A DNA stretch of 64,000 nucleotides from Streptomyces xantholiticus (GTDB lineage Bacteria; Actinomycetota; Actinomycetes; Streptomycetales; Streptomycetaceae): NCBI RefSeq assembly GCF_014651015.1, contig NZ_BMWB01000004.1:313742-377741 (forward strand). Direction: 5' to 3'. A program made the position numbers and the translations under genes. A model generated the notes under the pieces. It saw nothing but the letters and a program-made list of their open reading frames with translations. It did no database searches and was not told the origin of the DNA. Positions 52,262-60,852 of this stretch are shown here, piece by piece. Each line of letters opens with the position of its first letter. Within the stretch, counting starts at the first letter, position 1.

Positions 52262-53686
52262 CTATACGGTGGCCCGCGGCCGCGGCGAGGCGGTACCGGT
52301 ACGGCCCGGCAGCGCGGCCGTCAGGAGCACGCCGACCGCTGCCACGGCAGCGAGGACCGTCAGCGTGGGCGCCGTCGCGGAGCCGGGCACTTCGGCAGCC
52401 CCGGCGAGGGCCGTCAGCGTGGTCGCCGCGGCCACTCCCAGCGTCGGGCCGATGTTCATGGCGGTCTGCTGGAGTCCGCCCGCCACCCCGGCGTGCTCCG
52501 CGGGCGCATGACGCACGACGACCGCCGTCGCGGTGACCATCACGGCCCCGAAACCGGCACCCACCAGGAAGAAGCCGGTACCGATAGCCACCGCGCCCGA
52601 CGCCCGGTCGAGGCCGGAGAGCTCGAGGGCACCCACGGCGAGGAGGCCCATCGCCACCGCGGCCGTCCGGCGCGGAGCGCAACGACGCAGCAGTACGGCG
52701 CAGACCGGCGCGCCCAGGACCATCGCCACGGCACCGGGCAGCGCCCGCAGAGCGCTGCGGAAGGGGTCGAGACCGAGGACGTCCTGCAGGAAGTAGGTGC
52801 CGGTGAACAGGGCACCGAACAGCACCGCCGACCCGGCCACCAGAATGCCGAGGGCCGAGGCGACGGCCGCCGACCCGAGCACCTCCGGCGGCACCAGGGG
52901 GCACCGGGTGCGCCGTTCGTGCCGTACGAACGCGACACCGGCGATCACGGTCGCGGCGAATCCCACCGCGGTCGCCGCCGCCCGGCCGGCTTCCGGCATG
53001 CCGACGAGCGTGTGCACCAGGCAGACCAGGGTCACCGCGAGCAGGCAGGCCCCGGCCAGGTCGAGCCGGGCGCCGGACGCCGCGGCGGGCTCGGGGTCGG
53101 TGGACACAGGGTCGGCGGACTCCGAGTCCACAGGCTCCCGTACGGCAAGGACGAGCAGTCCGATCGTCAGCGCCGGTACGACGTTGAGGAGGAAGACCGC
53201 CCGCCAGCCGAACTGCGCCGCGAGCGCCCCGCCGGCCAGCGGCCCTGCGGCGGCCGCCACGCCGATGACGCTGGTGCGCAGCGCGATGGGCATCCCCAGT
53301 CGGTCGGGCGGGAAGGCCGCCCGCAGCATCCCGAGAGTGGCCGGCTGCAGCAGCGCTCCGAAGACGCCCTGGGCGACGCGCAGCGCGATCACCCAGCCGA
53401 TGTCCGACGCCAGGCCGATTCCCGCAGAGGCCGCGCCGAAGCCGAGGATCCCGGCGACGAACACCTGCCGGTGGCCGTACCGGTCACCGAGGCGGCCGGC
53501 GAAGACGAGCAGGCTCGCCACCGCGATCAGATAGCCGGTGCTGGTCCACTGGACCTGCTCGAAGGAGGCGTGCAGATCCCGTTGCATCGTGGGCTGCACG
53601 ATGGTCAGCACCGTTCCGTCGAGAGCGACGATCCCGGCGCCCACGACACTGCCTGCCAGCGTGATCCGGCGGTGGGACACGCTCAC
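52262..53686 (-). CDS. MFS multidrug-type transporter (DHA2, 14-TM)
   Basis: 474 aa from the GTG (MSVSHRRITLAGSVVGAG) that overlaps the TetR stop (GTGA); the ORF can be read further upstream within the TetR gene but not plausibly. About 14 hydrophobic segments; motif A GRLGDRYGHRQVF and motif C-like region. A drug or metabolite efflux pump. Co-transcribed with the preceding TetR, which probably represses it. Confidence 0.9.
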   Translation of the reverse strand: MSVSHRRITLAGSVVGAGIVALDGTVLTIVQPTMQRDLHASFEQVQWTSTGYLIAVASLLVFAGRLGDRYGHRQVFVAGILGFGAASAGIGLASDIGWVIALRVAQGVFGALLQPATLGMLRAAFPPDRLGMPIALRTSVIGVAAAAGPLAGGALAAQFGWRAVFLLNVVPALTIGLLVLAVREPVDSESADPVSTDPEPAAASGARLDLAGACLLAVTLVCLVHTLVGMPEAGRAAATAVGFAATVIAGVAFVRHERRTRCPLVPPEVLGSAAVASALGILVAGSAVLFGALFTGTYFLQDVLGLDPFRSALRALPGAVAMVLGAPVCAVLLRRCAPRRTAAVAMGLLAVGALELSGLDRASGAVAIGTGFFLVGAGFGAVMVTATAVVVRHAPAEHAGVAGGLQQTAMNIGPTLGVAAATTLTALAGAAEVPGSATAPTLTVLAAVAAVGVLLTAALPGRTGTASPRPRATV

Positions 53687-54270
53687 CGGGCCACCGGACC
53701 GAGGTGGGCGTCCAGCACGGCTCGCAACAGCGGCTCGACGTCGTCGGTGCCGGTCGCGAGCTGGAGGCTGCCCCAGCCCCACAACTGGGCCACGCCGTGC
53801 AGATTCGCCCACAACGCGGTCGCGACGACCTGCGGCGGGGCCTCTCCGGGACGCGGCCGCACCTGGGCCACGGCGTCCACGAACCTGCCGAAGAGCGGCA
53901 GGCTGGTCTCCCGCAGACCGAGCTGGCCGCTTTTCAGCAGGTCATGGCGGAACATCAGCTCGAACATGCCGCCGTCGGTCCGTGCGAAGTCCAGATACAC
54001 GCGGCACAACTCGGCGACCCGGGCGCGCGGATCCTGCTCGTGGGCCTCGCCGACCTCGGCGGCCCTGCGCGCCAGGTCGGCGAAACCCTCCCGGGCGATG
54101 GCGGACAGCAGGGACAGATGGGTCGGGAAGTAGCGGCGGGGAGCACCGTGCGAGACGCCCGCGCTGCGGGCGATCTCCCGGAGGGACAGCGCCTCCACTC
54201 CCCTACTGGTCACCAGCTCGACCCCCGCAGCCACCAGCCGGGCCCGCAGGCCCTCGTCCTGTTCAGTCAT
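53683..54270 (-). CDS. TetR family repressor of the MFS pump
   Basis: 195 aa from the ATG MTEQDEGLRARLV; a GTG two codons earlier is possible. HTH ALSLREIARSAGVSHGAPRRYFPTHLSLL. The tandem palindrome 54270-54305 overlaps its start codon, so binding would block both promoter and start: a classical autoregulated repressor-pump operon. No Shine-Dalgarno site, so the message may be leaderless. Confidence 0.92.
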   Translation of the reverse strand: MTEQDEGLRARLVAAGVELVTSRGVEALSLREIARSAGVSHGAPRRYFPTHLSLLSAIAREGFADLARRAAEVGEAHEQDPRARVAELCRVYLDFARTDGGMFELMFRHDLLKSGQLGLRETSLPLFGRFVDAVAQVRPRPGEAPPQVVATALWANLHGVAQLWGWGSLQLATGTDDVEPLLRAVLDAHLGPVAR

Positions 54271-54305
54271 AGACACTGTCTACCGCAGTCGGTAGACAGT
54301 GTCTA
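54270..54305. promoter_or_regulatory. Tandem TetR operator overlapping the repressor start
   Basis: TAGACACTGTCTA (54270-54282) and TAGACAGTGTCTA (54293-54305), each palindromic, also mirror images of each other around GCAGTC. Strong operator candidate for the TetR/MFS operon. Confidence 0.85.
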
Positions 54306-54350
54306 CCCTCCAGGGGGGGCCATGCCTGCTTGGTCCATTCGGCCCCGCAC

Positions 54351-54472
54351 CGCCTGCGGCGGCCATGGACGCCGGCGACCGTCTGGGCCATGGCCCAGAC
54401 GGTCGCCGGCCCGCGGCACTGCGACGCCGCGGTCCGGCGCCTGCCCCGCCCGGCTGACGACCGCCGCAGGCG
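54351..54472. repeat. 40-bp perfect palindrome nested in further inverted repeats
   Basis: 54371-54410 is a perfect palindrome with arms beginning GCCGGCGACCGTCTGG and centre CCATGG, no unpaired base. A second pair CGCCTGCGGCGG / CCGCCGCAGGCG (54351-54362, 54461-54472) encloses it, and CCGCGG / CCGCGG (54411-54416, 54427-54432) lies between. No gene fits here. Confidence 0.9.
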
Positions 54473-54512
54473 CCACCCACCCGCGCACACCTGGTGCCCC
54501 GCCCACGGCGAA

Positions 54513-54551
54513 GGGCCGGCCCCGCCACGTTCGACGTGACGGGGCCGGCCC
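54513..54551 (-). terminator. Terminator of the S1 peptidase gene
   Basis: Arms starting GGGCCGGCCCCGCC (54513-54530) and ending GGGGCCGGCCC (54534-54551), 18 nt each with one mismatch, loop TCG; 19 bp past the peptidase stop. Confidence 0.8.
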
Positions 54552-54569
54552 CCTCGAAAGCAAACGCCG

Positions 54570-55655
54570 TCAGCCGATTTCAGCGCCGAAGACCGACAAC
54601 GCCTCCGTCACCGGCTGGAAGAACGTCTCGCCGCCCGACGTACAGTCCCCGCTGCCGCCCGACGTGAGGCCGATCGCGGTGTCGCCGGAGAAGAGCGAGC
54701 CGCCGCTGTCGCCCGGTTCGGCGCAGACGTTCGTCTGGATGAGGCCTTCGACGATGTCGCCGTTGCCGTAGTTGACGGTCGCGTCGAGACCCGTCACCTC
54801 ACCGTCGTGGACCTGGGTGGTGGAGCCGCTGCGCGTCACCTGCATGCCGACGGTCGCGTCGCCCGCCCGGGTGATCGCCTGCGAGCCGCCGTCGTAGAGG
54901 TTGACCTCACTCGGGTGCTCCGTCGCGCCGTCGTACTTCACCAGCGCGAAGTCGTTGCCCGGGAACTGCGAGTCGACCATCGTGCCGATCGCCGCGCCGC
55001 CCGCGGAGTCGGACCACTCGCTGCCGGACTGCCCGCAGTGCCCGGCGGTGATGAAGTGCGGCTCACCGTCCTTGACCACGTTGAAGCCGAGCGAGCAGCG
55101 TCCGCCGCCGGAGTGGATGGCGTCGCCGCCGGCGATGAAGGGCTTGAACTCGCCTGCGGTCTTCTTGAGCTCCGCCTTTGCGCCGAGGCTCTTGACGACC
55201 TCCTGCAGCTTGGTCCAGTCGGTCCCCTCGACCGTGCGGTCCGCGGTGACGACCACCTTGTTGGTGACCGGGTCGGTGGCCCAGGAGGTGCCCGGTATGG
55301 TCGCCTTGTCGGAGAGCGTCTGCCGTGCGCTCTTCAGCTCGACGAGGGTGTTCTCGACGATTCTGGCCTTGCCGCCCGCCTCGCGCACCGTCTGCGCCGC
55401 GTCCTCGCTCAGCACGTTCACGATGAGCGCCTTGGCCTTGGCGTCGTAGTACGCCCCGGCCTCCGCGGCACCCAGGTCCGCCTTCAGCGTGAGCGCGAGG
55501 TCACCGGCCGCCGGGGCCGTGAGGGCCTTCACGTCGAACTGCTCGGTGCTGTCGCTGGCGTTCGCGCTCTGGAGTGTGACGCCCGCGGCGACGACGGCGA
55601 CGATCACGCCGCCTGCCACTGCCGCTTTCCGTTTGGGTATGCGTCGGTGCTTCAA
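54570..55655 (-). CDS. Secreted S1 family serine protease (streptogrisin-type) with prodomain
   Basis: 361 aa. I use a TTG start at 55655 because AGGAGGT stands 5 nt upstream; ATG starts further upstream lack a site. Basic N-terminus and hydrophobic signal (GGVIVAVVAAGVTLQSANA), alpha-lytic-type prodomain (~33-165), mature protease with His in ITAGHCG, Asp in NDFALVKY, Ser in EPGDSGGSLF. Cys pairs near the His and Ser loops as in streptogrisins. Self-processing extracellular protease. Followed by a hairpin. Confidence 0.93.
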   Translation of the reverse strand: MKHRRIPKRKAAVAGGVIVAVVAAGVTLQSANASDSTEQFDVKALTAPAAGDLALTLKADLGAAEAGAYYDAKAKALIVNVLSEDAAQTVREAGGKARIVENTLVELKSARQTLSDKATIPGTSWATDPVTNKVVVTADRTVEGTDWTKLQEVVKSLGAKAELKKTAGEFKPFIAGGDAIHSGGGRCSLGFNVVKDGEPHFITAGHCGQSGSEWSDSAGGAAIGTMVDSQFPGNDFALVKYDGATEHPSEVNLYDGGSQAITRAGDATVGMQVTRSGSTTQVHDGEVTGLDATVNYGNGDIVEGLIQTNVCAEPGDSGGSLFSGDTAIGLTSGGSGDCTSGGETFFQPVTEALSVFGAEIG

Positions 55656-55937
55656 CTTCGACCTCCTGTGGGGGCCGCGCCCGAACAAGTGGGGTGCCCG
55701 GACGCGGAGGATGAGCCGCCCACTATTCCGAGGCGCCGCACTCGCACACAAGGTCGACCACCGGACGGACACACGACAACACGGGTGCGTTCACAGCCTC
55801 TTCACAGGGGTCCGGGAGGCCGGGAGCGGAATCAGGCGGCGTGCCCCTCTCCTGATGGGTAATCATCGGACGTGCGGGGAAGCTCATGATGTCCGCACGG
55901 GACATCTGCACGGGTGCACGGTGAAGGGGGCGTTCGG

Positions 55938-56804
55938 GTGCGACGTCGGGTGCGCGTGGCGGACGGGCGGCATCTGATGGTGGAGCGACTGGGCGATCCG
56001 CGCGGCAGACCGGTCTTCCTGCTGCACGGCACGCCGGGCAGCAGGCTCGGCCCCGCGCCGCGCGGCATGGTGCTCTACCAGCGCGGCACACAGCTCATCG
56101 TCTACGACCGCCCGGGGTACGGCGGTTCCGACCGGCTCGCGGGCCGCAGCGTCGCCGATGTCGCCCAGGACGTACGGGCGATCGCCGACGAGTTGGGACT
56201 GGAGCGGTTCGCCGTGGTGGGCCGTTCCGGCGGCGCGCCGCACGCACTCGCCTGCGCGGCCCTGATGCCCGACCGGGTCACCCGTGCCGCCGCACTGGTG
56301 ACACTCGCACCCAGGGACGCGGACGGTCTGGACTGGTTCGAGGGCATGGCCGCGTCGAACGTCACCGAGTACACCAGTGCCTCCGCAGACCCGGCCGGTC
56401 TCGTGGAGCGGTTCACGCTGCGCTCCGCCGAGATCAGGAAGGACCCGGTGCGGCTGCTGAACGACCTGCGCAGGGAGCTCACCGACTCCGACCGCATGGT
56501 CGTCTCCGACGCCGGCCTCAGATCCATGCTGCTGCGCAACTACCAGGAGGCGCTGCGCACTTCGGCGTACGGATGGATCGACGACGCGCTGGCCTTCTGC
56601 AGCCCGTGGGGTTTCGACCCGGCGGACATCCAGGGACCGGTGATGCTGTGGCACGGGGAGAAGGACGTCTTCTCCCCGGTGGGCCACTCCCGCTGGCTTG
56701 CCCAGCGCATTCCGGGAGCGACGGCCGTCCTGGAGCCGGCCGCCGCACACTTCGACGCCTTTCACGCGCTGCCCCGCATCCTCACCTGGCTGCTCGAGGA
56801 CTGA
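55938..56804 (+). CDS. Alpha/beta hydrolase
   Basis: 288 aa from GTG 55938 preceded by GAAGGGGG; a GTG at 55914 adds eight residues but loses the site. Motifs: FLLHGTPGSRLG (oxyanion), VVGRSGGAPHAL (nucleophile Ser), WHGEKDVFSPV (Asp), AAAHFDAFH (His). No signal peptide. Substrate unknown. Its 3' end faces the FxsT-like gene across a hairpin. Confidence 0.88.
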   Translation: MRRRVRVADGRHLMVERLGDPRGRPVFLLHGTPGSRLGPAPRGMVLYQRGTQLIVYDRPGYGGSDRLAGRSVADVAQDVRAIADELGLERFAVVGRSGGAPHALACAALMPDRVTRAAALVTLAPRDADGLDWFEGMAASNVTEYTSASADPAGLVERFTLRSAEIRKDPVRLLNDLRRELTDSDRMVVSDAGLRSMLLRNYQEALRTSAYGWIDDALAFCSPWGFDPADIQGPVMLWHGEKDVFSPVGHSRWLAQRIPGATAVLEPAAAHFDAFHALPRILTWLLED

Positions 56805-56816
56805 GCTCCCCGCGCA

Positions 56817-56839
56817 CCCGCCCGGCAGGGCCGGGCGGG
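56817..56839. terminator. Hairpin between the hydrolase and the FxsT-like gene
   Basis: Perfect arms CCCGCCCGGC / GCCGGGCGGG (56817-56826, 56830-56839), loop AGG, in the 106-bp convergent gap. Confidence 0.75.
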
Positions 56840-56910
56840 AAGGGCGACCGCCCGGCCCCGACGCAGGGGCCGGCACCGGGACGGTGACAAGCGGCCCCCG
56901 CCGCCCCGGC

Positions 56911-59900
56911 TCACACCGCGAGCGGCTCCAGGTCGCGGTAGACACGGCGTTCGTCCTTCGCGATCCGGGTGAGCGCGTGCTCCTCGCCCATCAGCCGCTG
57001 CAACTCCTCCACGGTCTCCGCCCGCGTCTGCGCCGCCTCGTCCTTGCGCCCGAGCAGACCGAGCGTGACGGACATGTTGGAGGCGATGCCGAGCACCTCG
57101 GGGTGGTGCGCTCCGAGCACGTCGCGCAGCCGGGCCACGGTCCGCTGCTCGATCTCCAGGGCTTCGTCGCAGATGCCCAGGTCCGCGAGGGCGTTGGCGA
57201 GGTTGATCGTGCTGTAGAGGGCGTGCGGATGGTTCTCCCCCAGCACCTCCCGCATCGTCGCGACGACGTTCTGCAGCAGCCGCTCCGCGGTCTCCGGCGT
57301 CCCGCAGCCCCACTCGTAGATCCCGAGGTTGTTGATCGCGGCCAGGGTGTACGGGTGCCGTTCGCCCGGCACCTGCCGGTACTGGTCGACGACCTCCTGC
57401 GCCAGGTCCCGTGCCGCCACCGGCTCTCCTGCGGCGAACAGGTCGGCCGCCAGGTTCAGGTCGCAGGCCAGCGAGTCCGGGTTGGCGGAGGTGTACTTGG
57501 CACGGTAGCGGTTGCGGGTCGCGGTCGTCAGCCTGCGTGCGTCCTCCAGTCGGCCGGCCCTGCGCAGCGACACCGCGAGGCTCTTGGCCGCGGCCAGGGT
57601 GCCGGGGAACGCCCGGCCCAACTGCTCCTTGTAGACGTCGTAGGTGCGGCTGAGCACGGCCACGGAGTCCTCGTACCGTCCGACCTCCCTGAGGTCGCGG
57701 GCGAGGTTCATCGCGGAGGAGAGGGTGTACGGGTGCTCCGGGCCGAGCACCTCGGTGCGGCGGTCGAAGACCTCCTGGTCGATCTCGCGGGCCCGGGCGT
57801 ACTGCCCGACCATGCGCAGGTTCAGCGCCAGGTTGTTGGCGGCGGCGAGCGTACGCGGGTGGGACTCGTGGAAGATCTGGCTGAATCCCTCGTGCGCCTC
57901 GGTCGCCAGCTCCATCGCCTTGCCGTAGTCGCCGAGCGTGCCGAGGTCCATCGCCAGGCCGCTGGTGGTCATGTACGTGTGCGGGTGGGTGGGGCCGAGG
58001 ACGGCGCGCTGCCGATCGAGGGTCACCTCGTCGAGCTCCTTGGCCTCCACGTAACGGCCCTGGGAGCGGAGGATGTTGGAGAGATGGAAACGCAGGTACA
58101 GATACTGCCGGTCATCGTTGCCGAGCATGTCCTTCCACGCCTCGCGCAGATCGCTGGCGAGGGAGTAGGCGGTCTTCCAGTCACCGCGCTTCCACAGGTA
58201 TCGCACCCGGTCGATCAGCAGCCTGCGGGTCTCCGGCTCCTTGCAGAACCTGGCCTCCGAGGGGCCGAGGTGCGGCCAAATGGTGTTGAACCGCGGCCAG
58301 GTCTCCGGGTTGTCGATCGGCTCGTCGTCGTCGGGCCTGGCACCGGCGAGAATGCGGTGGACGGCGTGCCGCGCGTCCATCTGCTCCTCCTCGCTCAGCT
58401 GCGCCCTGATGACGGCCTGCACGAGCCGGTGCACCTGGATGGAGTTGGACACCTGGTCGACCTTGGCGAGGGCGAACCGGCCGATCTCCCGGATGACCCG
58501 GCCGAGGACCAGCTTCTCCTCCAGGGAGGCGTCGTACGGCTTGAGGGCGTCGATCATCTCCTTGCTGTAGAGGAGGTTCGCGGAGATCGGCTCGGGTGCG
58601 AAGAAGGCACACAGCTGGAGAAGCCGGACCGCCGCGGGCGAGCGCTCCTCCAGCCGCTCGATGGACACGTTCCAGGTCGCGGCGACCGGCTCCGGGTAGC
58701 CGACGGGCTGGTTGAGCGCGAGGACGCTCGCGGCCTGTTCGCGCAGCTGCTCGAGGTAGGCGGAGACCGGTGTGGCGGTCTCCGCGATCCAGGCCGCGGC
58801 CTGTTCGACGGCGAGGGGCAGGTCTCCCACGGCGGTCGCCACCTGGTCGGCGTCCTCCGCGCTCAGACCCCGGGCACGCCGCTGGATGTGCTCGATGGAC
58901 TCCTCGCGCAGGAAGACGTCGACGGGGAGCGCGTCGCCGTACTGCGACCAGGTCTGGTTCCTGGAGGTGACCAGCACGTGCCCGGGCCCGCCGGCGGGGA
59001 AGAACCGCTTCAGCTGCTCGGGGTCGTCCGCGTTGTCGAAGACCAGCAGCCAGCGCTTCGACGGCACTCCGCGCCGCAGCAGGTCTATGGCCTCCTGGGA
59101 GGCGGCGGCCATGTCCTCGCCGCCCTGCGCACCGAGCCGGACGGCCAGTTCGGCGAGTCCGGCGACCACGTCGTCGGGCTGCTCGGCCGAGATCCACCAC
59201 ACCAGGTCGTAGTCGGCCATGAAGCGGTGGACGTACTCGAGCGCGACCTGGGTCTTGCCGACGCCGCCGAGGCCGTAGAGGGTCTGCGGCTGCGGCAGCA
59301 CCGCGGCCACGGCCATGCCACCGCCGAGCTGGTCCCGCATCCGCTCCAGGACCACCGAGCGGCCGGTGAATCCGGGGTTGCGGGGCGGCGCGTTCCAGAT
59401 CTTGGGCACCGTTCCGGGGAACCGCGGACCGGGCGAGGACGGCTCCGGGAGCTGCACCGGGCGGTCGAGGGCGCGCAGCAGCGAACCGGTGGCGTGCACC
59501 TCGTCGAGCCGGAACAGGTCGACGGGGTTGCGGTCGATGTAGGGGGTGGTCAGCCTGACGTCGCCGACCCGGATCGGCAGCAGATGCCGCCGGCCACCGC
59601 TCGGGTCCTCGGAAGCGGCCCGCTGGAAGACCTCGACGGCCCGTGCGGACTTGAGGTACGCGCTGGACAGCAGCACGACCGTGCGTGCGGCGTTCTCCGC
59701 GGCGGCCGCGTCGATCTCCACCGGATCGCGTTCCGCCGACACGTCGCGCGGCACGACCCGGAAACCGGCCCGGCTGAGCACGTACTCGACCCAGTCGGCC
59801 CACATGCGGTTCTCTGCGACGTAGCTGAGGAAGAGGTCGGCGGGCAGGGCGGGGCGGCGGCGGGTGAAGGCGTCCCTGATGCGCAGCCGGACGTCCTCGT

Positions 59901-60852
59901 TGACCGGCGGCATCGAGGTGATCTGCCCGTCTGTGACGACGGAGGTGAGCCGCTCGAAGGCGGAGAGCAGTGAACTGGTGAGTCCGGCCTCGTCGCCGAA
60001 GGTCGCGAGCGTCTCCTCGTAGGCGTAGTAGGGCCGGTAGGGGATCTCCACCGCACCCCAGTAGGCGGTGGCCTCCTCGGCGGTGAGACCGCTGGGGAAA
60101 CGGTCGAACTTGAGGCGCGCGAGGGCCCGTCCGGCGTCGGCCTTCTCCTTCTCTCCCTCGTCGATGCGCATCGGCACGGGGAGGATCTTGATGCCCCGGC
60201 CGCCGTACCGCTCGTCGATCTGCCGGGCGACGGAGGCGGCACCGTCGATCGACTGGTCGCTGAGCGTGAAGCAGTCGACGAGGACGTCGGGCAGATGGAC
60301 GGTGCAGATGTCGGCGATGTCGCTGAGTCCGGTGCGGCTGTCGATGAGCACGTAGTCGTAGTTGGCCTTCATGTCGTCGCGCAGCGCGTCGAAGAAGTGC
60401 CCGCCGCCGAGGCGGTCGTAGAAGTTGTCCCAGTCGAAGGTGGACACGGTGGCGGAGTATTCGCGGTTCTGCTTGCCCGCGGAGACGAAGTCGAGCGTGC
60501 CGCCCTCGGGGAATTCCCAGCCGAGGCTCTCGGGGGTGAGGGAGACGGCGTGCGGCTGAATGCGCGCGTAGTCCAGGTGCCAGTCGGGGCGGCGCGGCTC
60601 GGGATTGGTCGCGGCCCAGGCGAACTCGGTGATCAGGTCGATCACACCGGTGGTGGCGCCGAGGGTGGACGGGTCGAGGAACGGGTGGAAGAAACGGTGC
60701 AGGCCGGGCGCTTCCAGGTCCCAGTCGACCGCCAGGACCCGCTTGCCGTTCGCGGCGAGGATCCAGGCGACGTTGGCCATGGCCATCGTGCGCCCCGTGC
60801 CTCCCTTGTACGAGTAGAAGGTGACGATGCGCCCGTCACGACTGGCTGTCAT
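56911..60852 (-). CDS. fxsT: FxsT-like protein: ParA-type NTPase, TIR-like, NB-ARC and TPR domains
   Basis: 1313 aa from the ATG MTASRDGRIVTFYSYKGGTG with GGAGG upstream. Order: ParA/MinD-type P-loop KGGTGRT (~16-22) with LIDSRTGLSD Walker-B-like region; TIR-like stretch from ~335 (LFLSYVAENRMWADWVEYVL); NB-ARC P-loop YGLGGVGKTQ (~523-531) with LLVFDNADD; TPR/NPHP repeats from ~850 (HPYTL, HPHAL). I recognise the FxSxx-COOH system tetratricopeptide protein. In this RiPP system the TPR protein is an accessory of unknown biochemistry. It overlaps the FxsC gene by 17 bp and is the last gene of the minus-strand operon. Confidence 0.85.
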   Translation of the reverse strand: MTASRDGRIVTFYSYKGGTGRTMAMANVAWILAANGKRVLAVDWDLEAPGLHRFFHPFLDPSTLGATTGVIDLITEFAWAATNPEPRRPDWHLDYARIQPHAVSLTPESLGWEFPEGGTLDFVSAGKQNREYSATVSTFDWDNFYDRLGGGHFFDALRDDMKANYDYVLIDSRTGLSDIADICTVHLPDVLVDCFTLSDQSIDGAASVARQIDERYGGRGIKILPVPMRIDEGEKEKADAGRALARLKFDRFPSGLTAEEATAYWGAVEIPYRPYYAYEETLATFGDEAGLTSSLLSAFERLTSVVTDGQITSMPPVNEDVRLRIRDAFTRRRPALPADLFLSYVAENRMWADWVEYVLSRAGFRVVPRDVSAERDPVEIDAAAAENAARTVVLLSSAYLKSARAVEVFQRAASEDPSGGRRHLLPIRVGDVRLTTPYIDRNPVDLFRLDEVHATGSLLRALDRPVQLPEPSSPGPRFPGTVPKIWNAPPRNPGFTGRSVVLERMRDQLGGGMAVAAVLPQPQTLYGLGGVGKTQVALEYVHRFMADYDLVWWISAEQPDDVVAGLAELAVRLGAQGGEDMAAASQEAIDLLRRGVPSKRWLLVFDNADDPEQLKRFFPAGGPGHVLVTSRNQTWSQYGDALPVDVFLREESIEHIQRRARGLSAEDADQVATAVGDLPLAVEQAAAWIAETATPVSAYLEQLREQAASVLALNQPVGYPEPVAATWNVSIERLEERSPAAVRLLQLCAFFAPEPISANLLYSKEMIDALKPYDASLEEKLVLGRVIREIGRFALAKVDQVSNSIQVHRLVQAVIRAQLSEEEQMDARHAVHRILAGARPDDDEPIDNPETWPRFNTIWPHLGPSEARFCKEPETRRLLIDRVRYLWKRGDWKTAYSLASDLREAWKDMLGNDDRQYLYLRFHLSNILRSQGRYVEAKELDEVTLDRQRAVLGPTHPHTYMTTSGLAMDLGTLGDYGKAMELATEAHEGFSQIFHESHPRTLAAANNLALNLRMVGQYARAREIDQEVFDRRTEVLGPEHPYTLSSAMNLARDLREVGRYEDSVAVLSRTYDVYKEQLGRAFPGTLAAAKSLAVSLRRAGRLEDARRLTTATRNRYRAKYTSANPDSLACDLNLAADLFAAGEPVAARDLAQEVVDQYRQVPGERHPYTLAAINNLGIYEWGCGTPETAERLLQNVVATMREVLGENHPHALYSTINLANALADLGICDEALEIEQRTVARLRDVLGAHHPEVLGIASNMSVTLGLLGRKDEAAQTRAETVEELQRLMGEEHALTRIAKDERRVYRDLEPLAV

